From Aureimonas ureilytica DSM 18598 = NBRC 106430 (GTDB lineage Bacteria; Pseudomonadota; Alphaproteobacteria; Rhizobiales; Rhizobiaceae): a stretch of 64,000 nt of DNA. The translations under genes were made by a program, and so were the position numbers. The stretch is taken from contig NZ_ARQE01000001.1 in the NCBI RefSeq assembly GCF_000382705.1, positions 663,551 through 727,550 of the forward strand. The letters are read 5' to 3'. The notes beneath the pieces are model-generated. The model was not told where the DNA came from and made no database searches. It saw only the letters and a program-made list of their open reading frames with translations. Below, one piece after another: positions 1 through 9,787 of this stretch (position 1 is the stretch's first letter; every line of letters starts with the position of its first letter).

Positions 1-2103
1 ATCGTCGCCGAGACGGCCGAGCCCATGGTCCTCTCGGGCCTGCTCGACAGCACCGAGCCGCGCCACGCCATCGCCCATGCCATGCGCTTCGACGGCTATG
101 CCGGGTTCCCGATCCTCAGCCAGGGCCGTGCCAAGGGGGTGATCTCCTTCACGCGGGTCGGGCCGGGCGCGTTCGATGGCGAGACCGTGGCCTTCTTCGC
201 CACGATCGCCCGCTTCATGTCGGCGACGCGCGAGCGCCTCGACGCCGAGGAGGACCTGCGCGCCAGCGAGCGCAAATGGCGCGAACTCTTCGAGGAACTG
301 CAGGAAGCCTTCGTTCTCGGGCGTCTCGTTCGCAATGTCGAAGGGCGCGCCGTGGATTGGCGCTACGAGGCGGTGAACCGCGCCTGGACCACGCTGACGG
401 GACTGTCGTCCGAGGTGGTGGTCGGGCGCACGGTGCGAGAACTCTTCCCCGATCTCGGGACGGAATGGGTGCGGGGCGCGGCGGCTTCCGTCGGCGCCAA
501 CAAGCCGATGCGCTTCCTGCGCACGGTGGAACCCTTGAAGCGCTCCTTCGAGGGCGTGATCCAGCCGACCGGCGCCGACGGGTTCAGCGCCTTGTTCGTG
601 GAGGTGACGGACCGCGCCAAGGCCGACGCCCGGCGCGACGCCCTCGCCATGCTCGGCGAGCGCCTGCTGCGCGGCGACGACGAAGCGACCATGCTGCACG
701 ATGTCGCCGAAGCGATCGGCCGGGCGCTGCAGGCCTCGGCCGTCGCCTATCGAAGCGTCACGTCCGAGGGCCGCTCGGCGGGCGCCACGATGGGCTGGCG
801 CGAGGACGGCGCGCCGATGGGCGACCTCGTGGACGGCGAGGAACTCGCCCGCCTCTGGCCGGCGCTCGGCAAGGGCCGCGTGGTGACGAAGGGCCGGGGG
901 AGCGAAGAGCCCTCGCACTCCGCCTCTCGGCCTGCCGCGATCCACCAGCCGATTCTGGAGGGAGGCCAGCTCGTGGCGCTTCTTCAGGTGACGGCCGACA
1001 CGCCCCGGCGCTGGAGCGCGGAGGAACTCAGCTTCGTCGCGGAAGCGGCGACGCGCATCCGCGCGGCGGTGGAGCGTCGCCGCATGGAAACGCTGCTACG
1101 CGACAACGAGCGGCGCCTTCTGACGCTGGTTCAGGCCTTGCCGGTGGGCGTTCTCCTGGCCGAAGCGCGCACGGGGCGCGTGATCGCCGGCAACCGACGC
1201 ATGGACGCCATTCTCGGGCGGCCGGCCGACAGCGTCATGGCGCCCGGCGGCGACGCGCAGTTCATCGCCTTCGACGGCGAGGGGCAGTCGATCCCCGCCT
1301 CGGCCTGCCCGCTGCCGCGCATCCTGAAGGGCGAGACCGAGCGCGCCACCCTGGAAATGCATCTGGAGCGGCCGGACGGAAGCCGGATCTGGATCGAGGT
1401 CGTGGGCGAGGCGATCCGCGACGTGACGGGCCGCCTGCGCGGCGCCGTGCTCTGCGCCAGCGAGATCGAGGATCGCAAGCGGGCCGAGGCGCATCAGCGC
1501 ATCCTGGCGCGCGAGCTTTCGCACCGCTTGAAGAACACGCTGGCCGTCGTCCAGTCCATCGCCACCCAGACCCTGCGCTCCACCACCGATATCGAGACCG
1601 CGCGCGGCACCCTGTCCCAGCGCATCCAGGCCCTGTCGCACGCGCACGAGATCCTGCTCACCGGCCAGCACGATGCCGGCTCGGTGGAGGCCATCGTGGC
1701 GGGAGCGGTGCGCGTCCACGACACGGGCGGGCGCGTCGCGCTCACCGGGCCTCAGGTGCTGATCGGCCCGCGCGCCGCGCTGGCGCTGGCGCTCATCGCC
1801 AACGAATTGTCCACCAACGCCGTGAAATACGGCGCGCTCTCGGTGCCGGACGGGCGGATCGCGGTCGACTGGTCGCTGCGCCGCGAAGCGCCCGGCGGCC
1901 CGCAGCTCCTCGACTTCCGATGGACCGAGACGGGCGGCCCGCCCGTCGTCGCGCCGAGCCGCAAGGGGTTCGGAACGCGCCTCGTCGGCATGGGCCTCAC
2001 CGGCACGCCGGAGGGCGCGGTGGACCTGACCTACGATCCGGCGGGCCTCGCCTGCCGCATCGTCGCCCCTTTGAACGACCTTGTTCTGGACAAGGAGACA
2101 TGA
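1..2103 (+). CDS. HWE-family sensor histidine kinase, 5'-truncated by the window edge
   Basis: The reading frame is open from base 1, so the gene begins upstream; the first ATG (base 25) lies inside a GAF-like domain and is not a convincing start. The order is a GAF remnant, a PAS domain (about residues 95-200), a second GAF (about 215-360), a second PAS (about 370-495) and a C-terminal kinase. The phospho-acceptor box reads RELSHRLKNTLAVVQSIA with the histidine near residue 508 of the visible frame; this spelling is typical of HWE kinases rather than HisKA. A lipid-free cytosolic sensor of small ligands or light is likely, but no chromophore cysteine was identified. A small ORF follows five bases downstream and may be co-transcribed. 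Confidence 0.88.
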   Translation: MVAETAEPMVLSGLLDSTEPRHAIAHAMRFDGYAGFPILSQGRAKGVISFTRVGPGAFDGETVAFFATIARFMSATRERLDAEEDLRASERKWRELFEELQEAFVLGRLVRNVEGRAVDWRYEAVNRAWTTLTGLSSEVVVGRTVRELFPDLGTEWVRGAAASVGANKPMRFLRTVEPLKRSFEGVIQPTGADGFSALFVEVTDRAKADARRDALAMLGERLLRGDDEATMLHDVAEAIGRALQASAVAYRSVTSEGRSAGATMGWREDGAPMGDLVDGEELARLWPALGKGRVVTKGRGSEEPSHSASRPAAIHQPILEGGQLVALLQVTADTPRRWSAEELSFVAEAATRIRAAVERRRMETLLRDNERRLLTLVQALPVGVLLAEARTGRVIAGNRRMDAILGRPADSVMAPGGDAQFIAFDGEGQSIPASACPLPRILKGETERATLEMHLERPDGSRIWIEVVGEAIRDVTGRLRGAVLCASEIEDRKRAEAHQRILARELSHRLKNTLAVVQSIATQTLRSTTDIETARGTLSQRIQALSHAHEILLTGQHDAGSVEAIVAGAVRVHDTGGRVALTGPQVLIGPRAALALALIANELSTNAVKYGALSVPDGRIAVDWSLRREAPGGPQLLDFRWTETGGPPVVAPSRKGFGTRLVGMGLTGTPEGAVDLTYDPAGLACRIVAPLNDLVLDKET

Positions 2104-2107
2104 CCCG

Positions 2108-2512
2108 ATGAGCCATTCCTTCCTGTCCGATCCGGAAACCGCCGTGGTGCTGCGCATCTGCCAGACCTCGCCGGGCTTCGTGCCGGTGATCCTGCGCGGT
2201 CAGCTCTTTCCGGTGCGCGAGGTGAACATCGCCGATTACCCCGTGTCCTCCGACCTGTCGGTGGAGGATTTCGTGCTGGGGCTGGAAGTGCTCGGATGCC
2301 AGCTCGTGCGCGACCGGGTGGACGACGTGACGGTGCGCGAGCCCGCCCGCTTCCGCTCGCCCGCCTGGGCCGTGCGCGCGCGGCAGATCCAGGCCGTGAT
2401 GTCGGACACCTGGGAAGGCCGGCGCACGGCGCTGTCGGACTATCTGCACAGCCGCGAGGAAGCGCTGCACAGCCGCGAGGACGCGGAAACCGACGCGCCG
2501 CCCAAGCGCTGA
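2108..2512 (+). CDS. Small conserved-looking protein of unknown function
   Basis: A 134-residue soluble protein that starts five bases after the kinase stop, with AAGGAG about ten bases upstream of the ATG. It has no transmembrane segment or signal peptide. The first 110 residues look folded and mixed in composition (several Cys and Trp). The C-terminus holds a short tandem duplication (LHSREEA then LHSREDA), visible in DNA as two near-identical 18-bp units around 2444-2480. Its position suggests it is an accessory of the HWE kinase, but nothing in it resembles a receiver domain. Function unknown. Confidence 0.6.
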   Translation: MSHSFLSDPETAVVLRICQTSPGFVPVILRGQLFPVREVNIADYPVSSDLSVEDFVLGLEVLGCQLVRDRVDDVTVREPARFRSPAWAVRARQIQAVMSDTWEGRRTALSDYLHSREEALHSREDAETDAPPKR

Positions 2513-2595
2513 GGCGGGCGGCGAGACAAGAGGCGGCGAGAGAAGGGCCGGCGAGACAGGGGGCGGTCGGCTTGTTCGCCCGCCCGCCGGCGCGC

Positions 2596-2766
2596 TCAGC
2601 GCGGGATAGGCGACATGGCCGACCGGCCGTTGATGAGGCGCACCGCCGTCACCATGCTGTCGGCGGGGTAGGAAAAGCGGCTCCCGTCCTCGCGCTCCAG
2701 CGTCGGCCACTGGCAGAACCGATGGGCGAGCCCCGGCGTCGGCGCCCGAATGCGTACTCTTTCCAC
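2596..2766 (-). CDS. Possible 56-residue small protein
   Basis: A short reading frame opens at a GTG (2766) directly after an AGGAGG-like run and reads to a TGA at 2596. The product has a Trp, a Cys and a mixed, non-shadow composition (HRFCQWPTLEREDG, then a Met-rich end). The spacing between the GGAGG and the GTG is very short, and the same frame continues upstream as antisense of the App1 gene, so the start is uncertain. No family recognised. It lies divergent from the App1 phosphatase gene. Confidence 0.35.
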   Translation of the reverse strand: MERVRIRAPTPGLAHRFCQWPTLEREDGSRFSYPADSMVTAVRLINGRSAMSPIPR

Positions 2767-2832
2767 CCCCTCCTGTCGCGAAACGCCGCGCGGCCCATCT
2801 ATGGCCGCGCTGGATGAGGGGAGGGGTGAGCC

Positions 2833-4077
2833 ATGGGCTTTGGGGCGGTCGCGTTGCGGGTGGTGGGCGGGGTCGCCACGCTCTGGGACGAGGCCCGCAC
2901 CCGTCTCAAGCTCCGTCTCGGCCTGACCTCGCCGCCGATCCTCCTGCCCTATCGCGGCTATGTCGCGAAGGGGCGGGTTTATGTGAGCGGGCGCGTGGTG
3001 GAGGACGAGGGCGTCGTCGGCGCGCCGCCGTCGCGCTCGCGCTGGACCAACCTGAAACGCAGTTTCCGGCGCTACGAGACCGACGAGATCCGGGGCGCGC
3101 GGGTGGACTGGCGCCTGGGCACCCAGGCGGGGACGGTGGAAACCGACCGCGAAGGCTTCTTTGCTGTCGAGGCGCCGTTCGACCCCGGCCTTTTGCAAGG
3201 GCCCAGGTCGCACGAGACGGGGTCGCAAGGGACCGTGTCGCAAGAGCCCTGGGTTCCGGTCGAACTCACCCTGCGGGAAGCGCCCTTCTATGAGGTCGAG
3301 CCGGCGACGCGCGAAGCGCCCGTGCGGCTCGTCTCGTCCGAGGCGGCGTTCCTCGTCGTTTCCGATCTCGACGACACGGTGATCGAAACCGGCGCGCGCC
3401 ATCTTCTGACGCATCTGCGCACCGTCGCCCTGAACTCCGCCGAAGGGCGCGTCGCCTTTCCGGGCGTCGCCTCGTTCTTGCGGGCCTTGGCGGCTGGGCG
3501 GGGCGGGCCGGACACCAATCCGATATTCTATGTCTCCTCCAGCCCGTGGAATCTCTACGAGGTCTTCGAGGATTTCATGCGCCTTCGCGCCATTCCGCAC
3601 GGGGCGATGTTTCTGAAGGATTTCGGGCTGAGCCGGACGCAATGGCTGACCGGGAGCCATCGCCGGCACAAGCTCGCGGCGATCGATCACATCCTGTCGG
3701 CCTATCCGCATCTCCCGGTGGTTCTCGTCGGAGACACCGGGCAGAGCGACGGGCCGATCTATGCCGAGATCGTCCGGCAGCAGGGCGCGCGCGTTCTCGC
3801 CGTGTATCTGCGCGACGTGACGCCCAAGGGCTTCCAGCCGCGCCTGCGCCGGGCGATCGAGGAGATCGAGGCGGCCGGCATTCCCTTCGTGTCGGGCCCG
3901 ACGCTGGAGAAGGCGGCGGCCCACGCCGAGGCGGCGGGGCTGGTGGAGCCCGGCGCCGCCGAGCGGATGGCCGAGGACATCCGCCTCGACGAGGACACGC
4001 GGCAGAAGGGGGCCTCCGCCGCGCGCGGCCGGTTCAAGCGCCGTGCGCTTCGAGAAAGGCCCGAAGAAGGCGGTTGA
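2833..4077 (+). CDS. App1-family phosphatidate phosphatase domain protein (DUF2183)
   Basis: A 414-residue protein with a beta-rich N-terminal half and a HAD-like phosphatase C-terminal half. The catalytic DxDxT motif is present as SDLDDTVIETG (about residues 177-187), followed by YVSSSPWNLY and LVGDTGQSDGPIY, both hallmarks of the App1/DUF2183 family, whose yeast member dephosphorylates phosphatidate. The start ATG has GAGGGG upstream. Between the domains sits a low-complexity stretch (about residues 122-138, repeating SHETGSQGTVSQEP) built from repeated GTCGCA(C/A) units in DNA. The gene converges on the hydrolase gene and overlaps its end by 44 bases. Confidence 0.85.
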   Translation: MGFGAVALRVVGGVATLWDEARTRLKLRLGLTSPPILLPYRGYVAKGRVYVSGRVVEDEGVVGAPPSRSRWTNLKRSFRRYETDEIRGARVDWRLGTQAGTVETDREGFFAVEAPFDPGLLQGPRSHETGSQGTVSQEPWVPVELTLREAPFYEVEPATREAPVRLVSSEAAFLVVSDLDDTVIETGARHLLTHLRTVALNSAEGRVAFPGVASFLRALAAGRGGPDTNPIFYVSSSPWNLYEVFEDFMRLRAIPHGAMFLKDFGLSRTQWLTGSHRRHKLAAIDHILSAYPHLPVVLVGDTGQSDGPIYAEIVRQQGARVLAVYLRDVTPKGFQPRLRRAIEEIEAAGIPFVSGPTLEKAAAHAEAAGLVEPGAAERMAEDIRLDEDTRQKGASAARGRFKRRALRERPEEGG

Positions 4078-4858
4078 AACTCTCGGGATCGTCCAGCGAC
4101 GAGACGTGTCCGGCGCGGATCCATTCGAGCCGGGCTCTCGGCAGTTCGCCCGCCAGCTCTTCGGTCTGCGAGAGGATCGGCGGCGCGTCGTCGCGGCCCG
4201 CGATCAGGAGCGCGGGGCATGCGATCGGCGTGACGTCGGCGGGCCGGGCCTCGACGATGGCCCGGTAGGTGAAGCGGATCGTCTGAGGCGGCATCGTGCG
4301 AAAGCCCTCGATGAAATGCCGCCGCGCCTGCGCCCCGACCCAGTGCGGCCCGACGACGCGCGAGGCGATGGCGAGGCCGATCCGCGCGCCGAGCGCGCCG
4401 CCGACGAGGCGAAGAACGGGCGGCAGCAGGTCCTGCGGGTCGATGCGATCGACGAGCCGCCGCAGCCAGCGGGACGAGGCGAGCGCGGTCGGCGTGTTGG
4501 CGAGCGCCAGAACGCGCACCCGGTCCGGCGCGCGGCTCGCCATGTCGAGCGCCACCATGCCGCCCAGCGAGATGCCGCAGACCGAGGCGCTCTGGAGGCC
4601 GAGGGCGTCGAGAAGTCCGAGCGCGTCGTCGGCGAGCTGTTCCACGGTGAGCCGCTTCGTGCCGAGCGTCGTCTCGCCATGGCCGCGCAGATCGGGGGCG
4701 ATGACGCGCCGATCGGGCGCGAGCGCGTCGATCTGGGTTCGCCAGATGCGGCGCGTCTGCACCGCGCCGTGCAGGAGAAGCAGCGGCGGCCGCTCGCTTC
4801 CGGCCAGGCTTCCCGTGTCCTCGAACGTGATGTCGATATCGCCGACCCGTCGTTTCAA
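4034..4858 (-). CDS. Alpha/beta-fold hydrolase
   Basis: A 274-residue soluble hydrolase. The nucleophile elbow is GISLGG (Ser97), the acid is probably Asp223 or Asp224 in AGRDDAP and the base His251 in AGHVSS; an LLHGAVQ oxyanion segment is at about 28-34. The layout matches the 3-oxoadipate enol-lactonase/carboxylesterase branch, but the substrate cannot be read from the sequence and no aromatic-degradation genes are nearby. It stands alone, convergent with the App1 gene. Confidence 0.85.
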   Translation of the reverse strand: MKRRVGDIDITFEDTGSLAGSERPPLLLLHGAVQTRRIWRTQIDALAPDRRVIAPDLRGHGETTLGTKRLTVEQLADDALGLLDALGLQSASVCGISLGGMVALDMASRAPDRVRVLALANTPTALASSRWLRRLVDRIDPQDLLPPVLRLVGGALGARIGLAIASRVVGPHWVGAQARRHFIEGFRTMPPQTIRFTYRAIVEARPADVTPIACPALLIAGRDDAPPILSQTEELAGELPRARLEWIRAGHVSSLDDPESFNRLLRAFLEAHGA

Positions 4859-5169
4859 CCGCGCTTCGCTCCTGCTTGTCTGGCTCGGTCAGGGCGAAGC
4901 CGATGGGCGCAGGCGCTGTCAAGCCGGGCGCTTTGGTTTGGGAAGGCGCCACGCGAGAGGCGACGCGAGATGGCCGGCGGTTCGCGGGACGGGACCGGGT
5001 TCGGCCCCGGCGATGGGGGAATGCGCGACGCGGGCTCCGGTGGAGCGTCGCAGCCGAGACCCGCTTCCCAATGCAGGCTTCGACGGATCGACCCGCGAAA
5101 AGGGCCTTCCCCGCGCAGCGCTCGGCCGGGCGGGGAAGGGCGATGGGGCGGTGCGTTCGGCGCCGAGCC

Positions 5170-7239
5170 TCAGGCGCTCATGCGCTCGAAGTCGGCAGAC
5201 CCGTCGAGATCCAGCATGATGCCGGAGCCCGAATTCGCCGGGGCCGGCGCGGGCTTGCGGCTCCCCGCATGGGTCTCGCCGAAGGCCTTCACATTGGCCC
5301 GGAGCGTTTCGACCTTCGCGCGGCGGCTCTCGGTCGGCATCGCCTGACGCGGGGTCTGGCCGACCTTGAAGTAGGACGCGCCTTCCTGCAGGCGGGACGC
5401 CTCGGCCGAAAGCTGCGCCGAGGTCGCCGCCATCTGGTTGGCGGCACCGGCATTCGCCTGCGTGACCTGATCGAGCTGGGTGATCGCCTGGTTGATCTGC
5501 TCGATGCCGATCGACTGCTCGCGGCAGGCGGCCGAGATTTCCGACACGAGCTCGGCGGTGCGCTGAATGTCGGGCACGAGCGCGTCCAGCATCTGGCCGG
5601 CTTCTTCCGAGGTCAGAAGCGTCTGCGTGGAAAGCTGGCCGATTTCCTGCGCGGCTTCCTGCGAGCGTTCGGCGAGCTTGCGCACTTCCGAGGCCACCAC
5701 CGCGAAACCCTTGCCATGCTGGCCGGCGCGGGCGGCCTCGATCGCGGCGTTGAGCGCCAGAAGGTCGGTCTGGCGCGCGATTTCCTGCACCACGGAAATC
5801 TTCTCGGAGATGATGCGGATGGCCTGAACCGAGGCGCTGACCGCCTCGCCGCTGCGCCGCGCGCTGTCGGAGGCCTGAACCGCGATCTTCTCGGTGGTGC
5901 CGGCATTGTCGGCGTTCTGGCGCACATTGGCGGCCATCTGCTCGATCGCGGCGGAGGCTTCCTCTGAGGCCGCCGCCTGTTCCGTCGCGCCCGAGGAGAG
6001 CTGCTCGGCGGTCGCGGCCGACTGCGCCGAGCCCGACGCCACCTGCTGGGCCGAGGCGTTGACGGTGGTCATGACCTCGGAGAGCTTGGCGCTCATCGCG
6101 TTCATGGAGCGCAGGAGGTCCCCGATCTCGTCGGCGCTCATGACCTCTTCCCGCCGCGAAATGTCGCCCGCGCCGATCTCGTCGGCCAGCCGAACGGCCT
6201 TGCGCAGGCCGCGCGAAATCTGGAGCGACATCCAGACCGCCGCGCCGGCGCCCAGAACGAGGCCGCCGAGCACCAGGGCGATCGACAGGTTGCGGGTCGC
6301 GACATATTCGGTCTGCGTGTCCGCGACGAACCGGTTGGCGACGCCCGTTTCATACTTCAGGAGATCGCGGGTCTGCGCGATCATCGACATGAGCTGCGGG
6401 CGAATATCGGTGATGATCCGATCGACCGCCTTGGAATCGCTGTTCGCCTCGCCATAGGCGAAGATCTGATTGGCGCTCGGCTTCAAACGCGACCAGTCCG
6501 CGACAATCTGCGCGACGGCCGCCTCGCGCGGGCTTCCGGCCGCCGCGTTCGCCAGATCCGCAATGCCCTTGTCGATCCGAGCGAACGTGGCCTCATAGGA
6601 GGTCTTCAAGGTTGCGAGCTGCTCCTCGCGCCCTTCCACGATGCTGGTCGTGACCTCCTGGGCGAGGTTCGGCAGGTTGCCGCGCAGATCGCTGACGATG
6701 TCGCGCAGGCCACCGGCAACCTGGTTCGCGGCCAGATCGTCTCGCAAGCGGGCGAGGCTGGCTGTCAGGCGCTGGAAGGCGGGTTCGAATTCCGACCCGT
6801 TCAGCTCGGTCGCGCGCGCCGTCACGTTCTCCTGAAGAAGGTTCATGACGGATGCGATCGACGACAGATAGGCCTTCCAGGCGCCGATCAGCTGTCCGGC
6901 GCGCTCGATCGATGCGGTGTCCTCCCGCCCGATCAGCCCCTGATAGGTCGTGAGAAGGTCGATGACGTTCTTGGCGTTGGTCTCGACCACCTGGCGCAGC
7001 TCTGCCTTCTCGGCGTCGCTCTTGAGATAGACCATCGCATTCAGCGAGCGCCCGATCGCCTCCGACGTCGCCCAGACTTCGCTGAGACGACCTGATTGGG
7101 CAAAGGGGCGCGACGCGAAGGCGCTCATCGTGTCGTTCGCCTCGCCGAGGCTGCTCACGCCATAATATCCAGACGCCGCCAACAACGTCAGGACAGATGC
7201 GAAGGAGAAGGCCAGCTTTGTCTTGATCGAGAGCCGCAT
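5170..7239 (-). CDS. Methyl-accepting chemotaxis protein
   Basis: A 689-residue transducer. I start it at the ATG giving MRLSIKTKL, ten codons inside the longest frame, because this puts the first membrane helix (about 8-28) at the usual place. A four-helix-bundle-type periplasmic sensor follows to about residue 315, then a second membrane helix ([16 protein letters not shown]), a HAMP linker and the long cytoplasmic hairpin. The hairpin tip is [21 protein letters not shown], diagnostic of MCPs that bind CheA/CheW. A 60-residue Pro/Ala-rich tail ends the protein; no CheR/CheB tether pentapeptide is visible. The ligand is unknown. Confidence 0.93.
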   Translation of the reverse strand: MRLSIKTKLAFSFASVLTLLAASGYYGVSSLGEANDTMSAFASRPFAQSGRLSEVWATSEAIGRSLNAMVYLKSDAEKAELRQVVETNAKNVIDLLTTYQGLIGREDTASIERAGQLIGAWKAYLSSIASVMNLLQENVTARATELNGSEFEPAFQRLTASLARLRDDLAANQVAGGLRDIVSDLRGNLPNLAQEVTTSIVEGREEQLATLKTSYEATFARIDKGIADLANAAAGSPREAAVAQIVADWSRLKPSANQIFAYGEANSDSKAVDRIITDIRPQLMSMIAQTRDLLKYETGVANRFVADTQTEYVATRNLSIALVLGGLVLGAGAAVWMSLQISRGLRKAVRLADEIGAGDISRREEVMSADEIGDLLRSMNAMSAKLSEVMTTVNASAQQVASGSAQSAATAEQLSSGATEQAAASEEASAAIEQMAANVRQNADNAGTTEKIAVQASDSARRSGEAVSASVQAIRIISEKISVVQEIARQTDLLALNAAIEAARAGQHGKGFAVVASEVRKLAERSQEAAQEIGQLSTQTLLTSEEAGQMLDALVPDIQRTAELVSEISAACREQSIGIEQINQAITQLDQVTQANAGAANQMAATSAQLSAEASRLQEGASYFKVGQTPRQAMPTESRRAKVETLRANVKAFGETHAGSRKPAPAPANSGSGIMLDLDGSADFERMSA

Positions 7240-7287
7240 GACTGTACCTGGAACGAGAGGGGCATCCATCAGACTATTGTCGAAAGG

Positions 7288-7311
7288 TTAGCAAAATGCT
7301 TAGTTTGCTAA
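7288..7311. promoter_or_regulatory. Inverted repeat upstream of the chemotaxis receptor
   Basis: TTAGCAAA and TTTGCTAA form a perfect 8-bp inverted repeat with an 8-base spacer in an unusually AT-rich patch of an otherwise GC-rich gap. It lies about 50 bases upstream of the receptor start, so it could be an operator or part of the promoter. The remaining gap to 7542 shows no gene. Confidence 0.35.
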
Positions 7312-7542
7312 GTGTTATCGCTTGGCGGCCAGCGGACCGGCGCGCGGCTTCCGCGTCCAACTGACGTTTTCGCGAGTTCGAGCCTGACGGCTCTACAAAC
7401 TACTCAACGTGAAACCTCGACGGCGGCTTTGGCTTTCCTTGCGCCGGATGGCCGATCGGGCGTGAAGCGGTTCTCGATCGGGATCGGCTTTGGCGACGCG
7501 CCTTCGGACCCTTCCCCGATCCGCCCGGCCTTCCGCCCGGTT

Positions 7543-8964
7543 CTAGGCCGGAGCGCCCTTGTCCGGCCGCGCGAGGGGAAAGGTGATCGCGATGCGAAGG
7601 CCCGGCGCGTTGTCGAGCGCGGCGACGCGCGCGCCGTGCAGCTCCGCGATGGCCGCGACGAGGGCGAGGCCGAGTCCGGTTCCGGGCGTGCTGCGGCTGC
7701 GGTCCAGCCGGTAGAGCCGGCGGAAGATCCGCTCGCGCTCCTCCGGGGGAACGCCGGGGCCGTCGTCCGCGACGCCGAGACACACCGTTTGACCCTCGCG
7801 CGACACGCGGACCTCGATGAGGCCGGGCGCGGGCACGTGGTTGATCGCGTTCTCCACGAGATTGACGAGAAGCTGCGTCAGGAGGTCGGCGTCGCCCTCG
7901 ATCAGGGTGCCGCCGGGTTCGAGCCCGGTTTCGAGGCGATGGCCGGCATCGACCGCGACGTCGCGATAGATGTCGCAGACCCGCTCGGTGAGGTCGGCCA
8001 GATCGAGCCTTCGAAAGCGCGCCCGGCGCGCGCCGGATTCGACCTGCGCGATCCGCAGGAGGGCGTTGAAGGTCTCGATGATCGTGTCGGCCTCGGCGAT
8101 CGCCTCGTCGATCGCGCCGCCGAAGGCCGCGCCCGCTTCCGGCGGATGCCGGCCGAGCAGGTCGAGCCGCTGGCGCAGCCGGGCGATCGGCGTGCGCAGG
8201 TCGTGGGCGATGTCGGTGGACACCTGACGCAGGCTTTCCATCAGCGTCTCGATGCGCGCCAGCATGAGGTTGACGTCGGCCGAGAGCTGGTCGATCTCGT
8301 CGCGCCGGCGTGACAGGGGAAGGCGCATGTCGAAGCGCCCGGCCACCACCTGCCGCGTCAGGCCGGCGATGGCGTTGATGCGCCGGGCCGGGTCGCGCGT
8401 GACGAGATAGCTCCCGACCAGCGCCACGACCGCGATGGCGAGGCAGCCGAGGAGGAGGCAGCCCAGGAGGATTTCCTGCGTCTCGTGGAGAATGTGGGAA
8501 TTGCGCCCCGCCAGGACCCGAAACGGCCCGAGCGTTTCGCCATGGCTGAACAGGCGCACCTCGCCGTCGCTGTTCATGGAGGCCGAGTCCATCAGATCCT
8601 GGCTCTGGCGCACCACGGCGTCGTCCATCCGCCGCTCTGACCAGCCCTCCTGCCAGAGCTGGGGCGGGACGTTGCCGCCGAGAAAACGCCCTTCGCCGTC
8701 CAGAAGCAGAAAGAAACTGTCGCCCGGCGCGCCCTCGGAGCGCTCGCGGATGCGCAGGCGCAGCTCCTCCCCGCCGCCCTTGGCGAAGGCCGAGCGGAAG
8801 GCCGCCATGTCGTGCCCGATCTCGCGCTCGGAAATGTCGCGGATTTCGCTGGTGGCGATCGCGTAGGCCGCGCCCATGATCACGGCGACGGAGACCGCGA
8901 AGAGAACCGCATAGGTCGCCGCCAGCCGGAACGAGATGGTGCGAAAGAGCGCGACGTCACGCAT
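7543..8964 (-). CDS. Two-component sensor histidine kinase (PmrB/QseC-like)
   Basis: A 473-residue membrane kinase. Membrane helices lie at about 12-36 and 165-188 and enclose a periplasmic loop of about 125 residues; HAMP follows, then HisKA with the phospho-acceptor His254 in DIAHDLRTP. The ATPase domain shows NLVENAINH (N box), ADDGPGVP (G1) and GTGLGLALV (G2). It overlaps the end of the response-regulator gene by eight bases, so the two are one operon. The divergent neighbour eptA makes lipid A modification the likely output; the signal is not known. Confidence 0.92.
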   Translation of the reverse strand: MRDVALFRTISFRLAATYAVLFAVSVAVIMGAAYAIATSEIRDISEREIGHDMAAFRSAFAKGGGEELRLRIRERSEGAPGDSFFLLLDGEGRFLGGNVPPQLWQEGWSERRMDDAVVRQSQDLMDSASMNSDGEVRLFSHGETLGPFRVLAGRNSHILHETQEILLGCLLLGCLAIAVVALVGSYLVTRDPARRINAIAGLTRQVVAGRFDMRLPLSRRRDEIDQLSADVNLMLARIETLMESLRQVSTDIAHDLRTPIARLRQRLDLLGRHPPEAGAAFGGAIDEAIAEADTIIETFNALLRIAQVESGARRARFRRLDLADLTERVCDIYRDVAVDAGHRLETGLEPGGTLIEGDADLLTQLLVNLVENAINHVPAPGLIEVRVSREGQTVCLGVADDGPGVPPEERERIFRRLYRLDRSRSTPGTGLGLALVAAIAELHGARVAALDNAPGLRIAITFPLARPDKGAPA

Positions 8965-9628
8965 CGAGAACGTAGCCCGAGCCCCGCACGGTGCGGATCA
9001 TCTCGCTGGCGAAGGGCCGGTCGATCTTGGCGCGCAGCCGGCTGACATGGGTTTCCACGACATTGGTCTTGGGATCGAAATGGAATTCCCAGACCCGCTC
9101 CAGAAGCATGGTGCGCGTCATCACGCGGCCCCGGTTGCGCATGAGATATTCGAGAAGCCGAAACTCGCGCGGCTGCAGCTCGATCGCGACGCCCGCCCGC
9201 GTCACCGTGCGCGCCAGAAGATTCATGCGCAGATCGCCCACCACGAGCGCGGTTTCCTCGCGCCGGGTCGGCGCGCGGCGCATCAGCGCGTTGAGCCGCG
9301 CCATGAGTTCGGAAAAGGCGAAGGGCTTCAGGAGGTAGTCGTCCGCCCCCGCTTCGAGCCCTTCCACCCGGTCGTCGATGCCGCCGACCGAGGTGAGAAA
9401 CAGGATCGGCACGGTCTGCCCCGCCGAGCGCAGCGCGCGAACCAGCGACAGACCGTCCAGCCGGGGCAGCATCCGGTCCACCACCAGAACGTCGTAGGGC
9501 CGCGAACAGGCGAGTTCCAGCCCGGTCGGGCCGTCCGGCGCGTGGTCGAGCTCGTGGCCCTCCTCCCGCAAGCCGCCCCCGACATAGTCGGCGGTGGCCT
9601 TGTCGTCCTCGATCACCAGAACCTTCAC
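8957..9628 (-). CDS. OmpR/PhoB-family response regulator
   Basis: A 223-residue regulator: receiver domain with acidic pocket IEDD near the N-terminus, phospho-acceptor Asp51 (VVDRMLP) and Lys in LLKPFAF, then a winged-helix DNA-binding domain ending in RTVRGSGYVLD. The start is a GTG at 9628 preceded by GGGAGCG; the same frame stays open far upstream on the minus strand, but that part is antisense to eptA. It is divergent from eptA with a palindrome in between, so it probably controls eptA-dgkA and itself. Confidence 0.92.
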   Translation of the reverse strand: MKVLVIEDDKATADYVGGGLREEGHELDHAPDGPTGLELACSRPYDVLVVDRMLPRLDGLSLVRALRSAGQTVPILFLTSVGGIDDRVEGLEAGADDYLLKPFAFSELMARLNALMRRAPTRREETALVVGDLRMNLLARTVTRAGVAIELQPREFRLLEYLMRNRGRVMTRTMLLERVWEFHFDPKTNVVETHVSRLRAKIDRPFASEMIRTVRGSGYVLDA

Positions 9629-9659
9629 GCCCGCTCCCGATTCCCTCGCACGAGGCTCG

Positions 9660-9677
9660 CTATACGAAACCGTATAG
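9660..9677. promoter_or_regulatory. Palindromic candidate operator between the regulator and eptA
   Basis: CTATACG-AAAC-CGTATAG is a perfect 7-bp inverted repeat with a 4-base spacer in the 159-base divergent gap. OmpR-family proteins more often bind direct repeats, so this could equally serve another regulator, but its place fits joint control of both transcripts. Confidence 0.45.
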
Positions 9678-9787
9678 TTCCGGCGATTCCGTCGCCAGCC
9701 GCGCTCGTTAGGTATCACCCTTCCGGCCGCGCGCCGCGGCCGATGGCTGCGTGACGCCACGGCCCCACCGGCAGGGACCCGACGCGC

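Noticed and set aside
2767-3924. Long minus-strand frame opposite the App1 phosphatase gene
   Set aside because: The plus strand has a complete DxDxT phosphatase; the minus-strand product is a GC-rich shadow without motifs. Only its last 56 codons were kept as a possible small gene.
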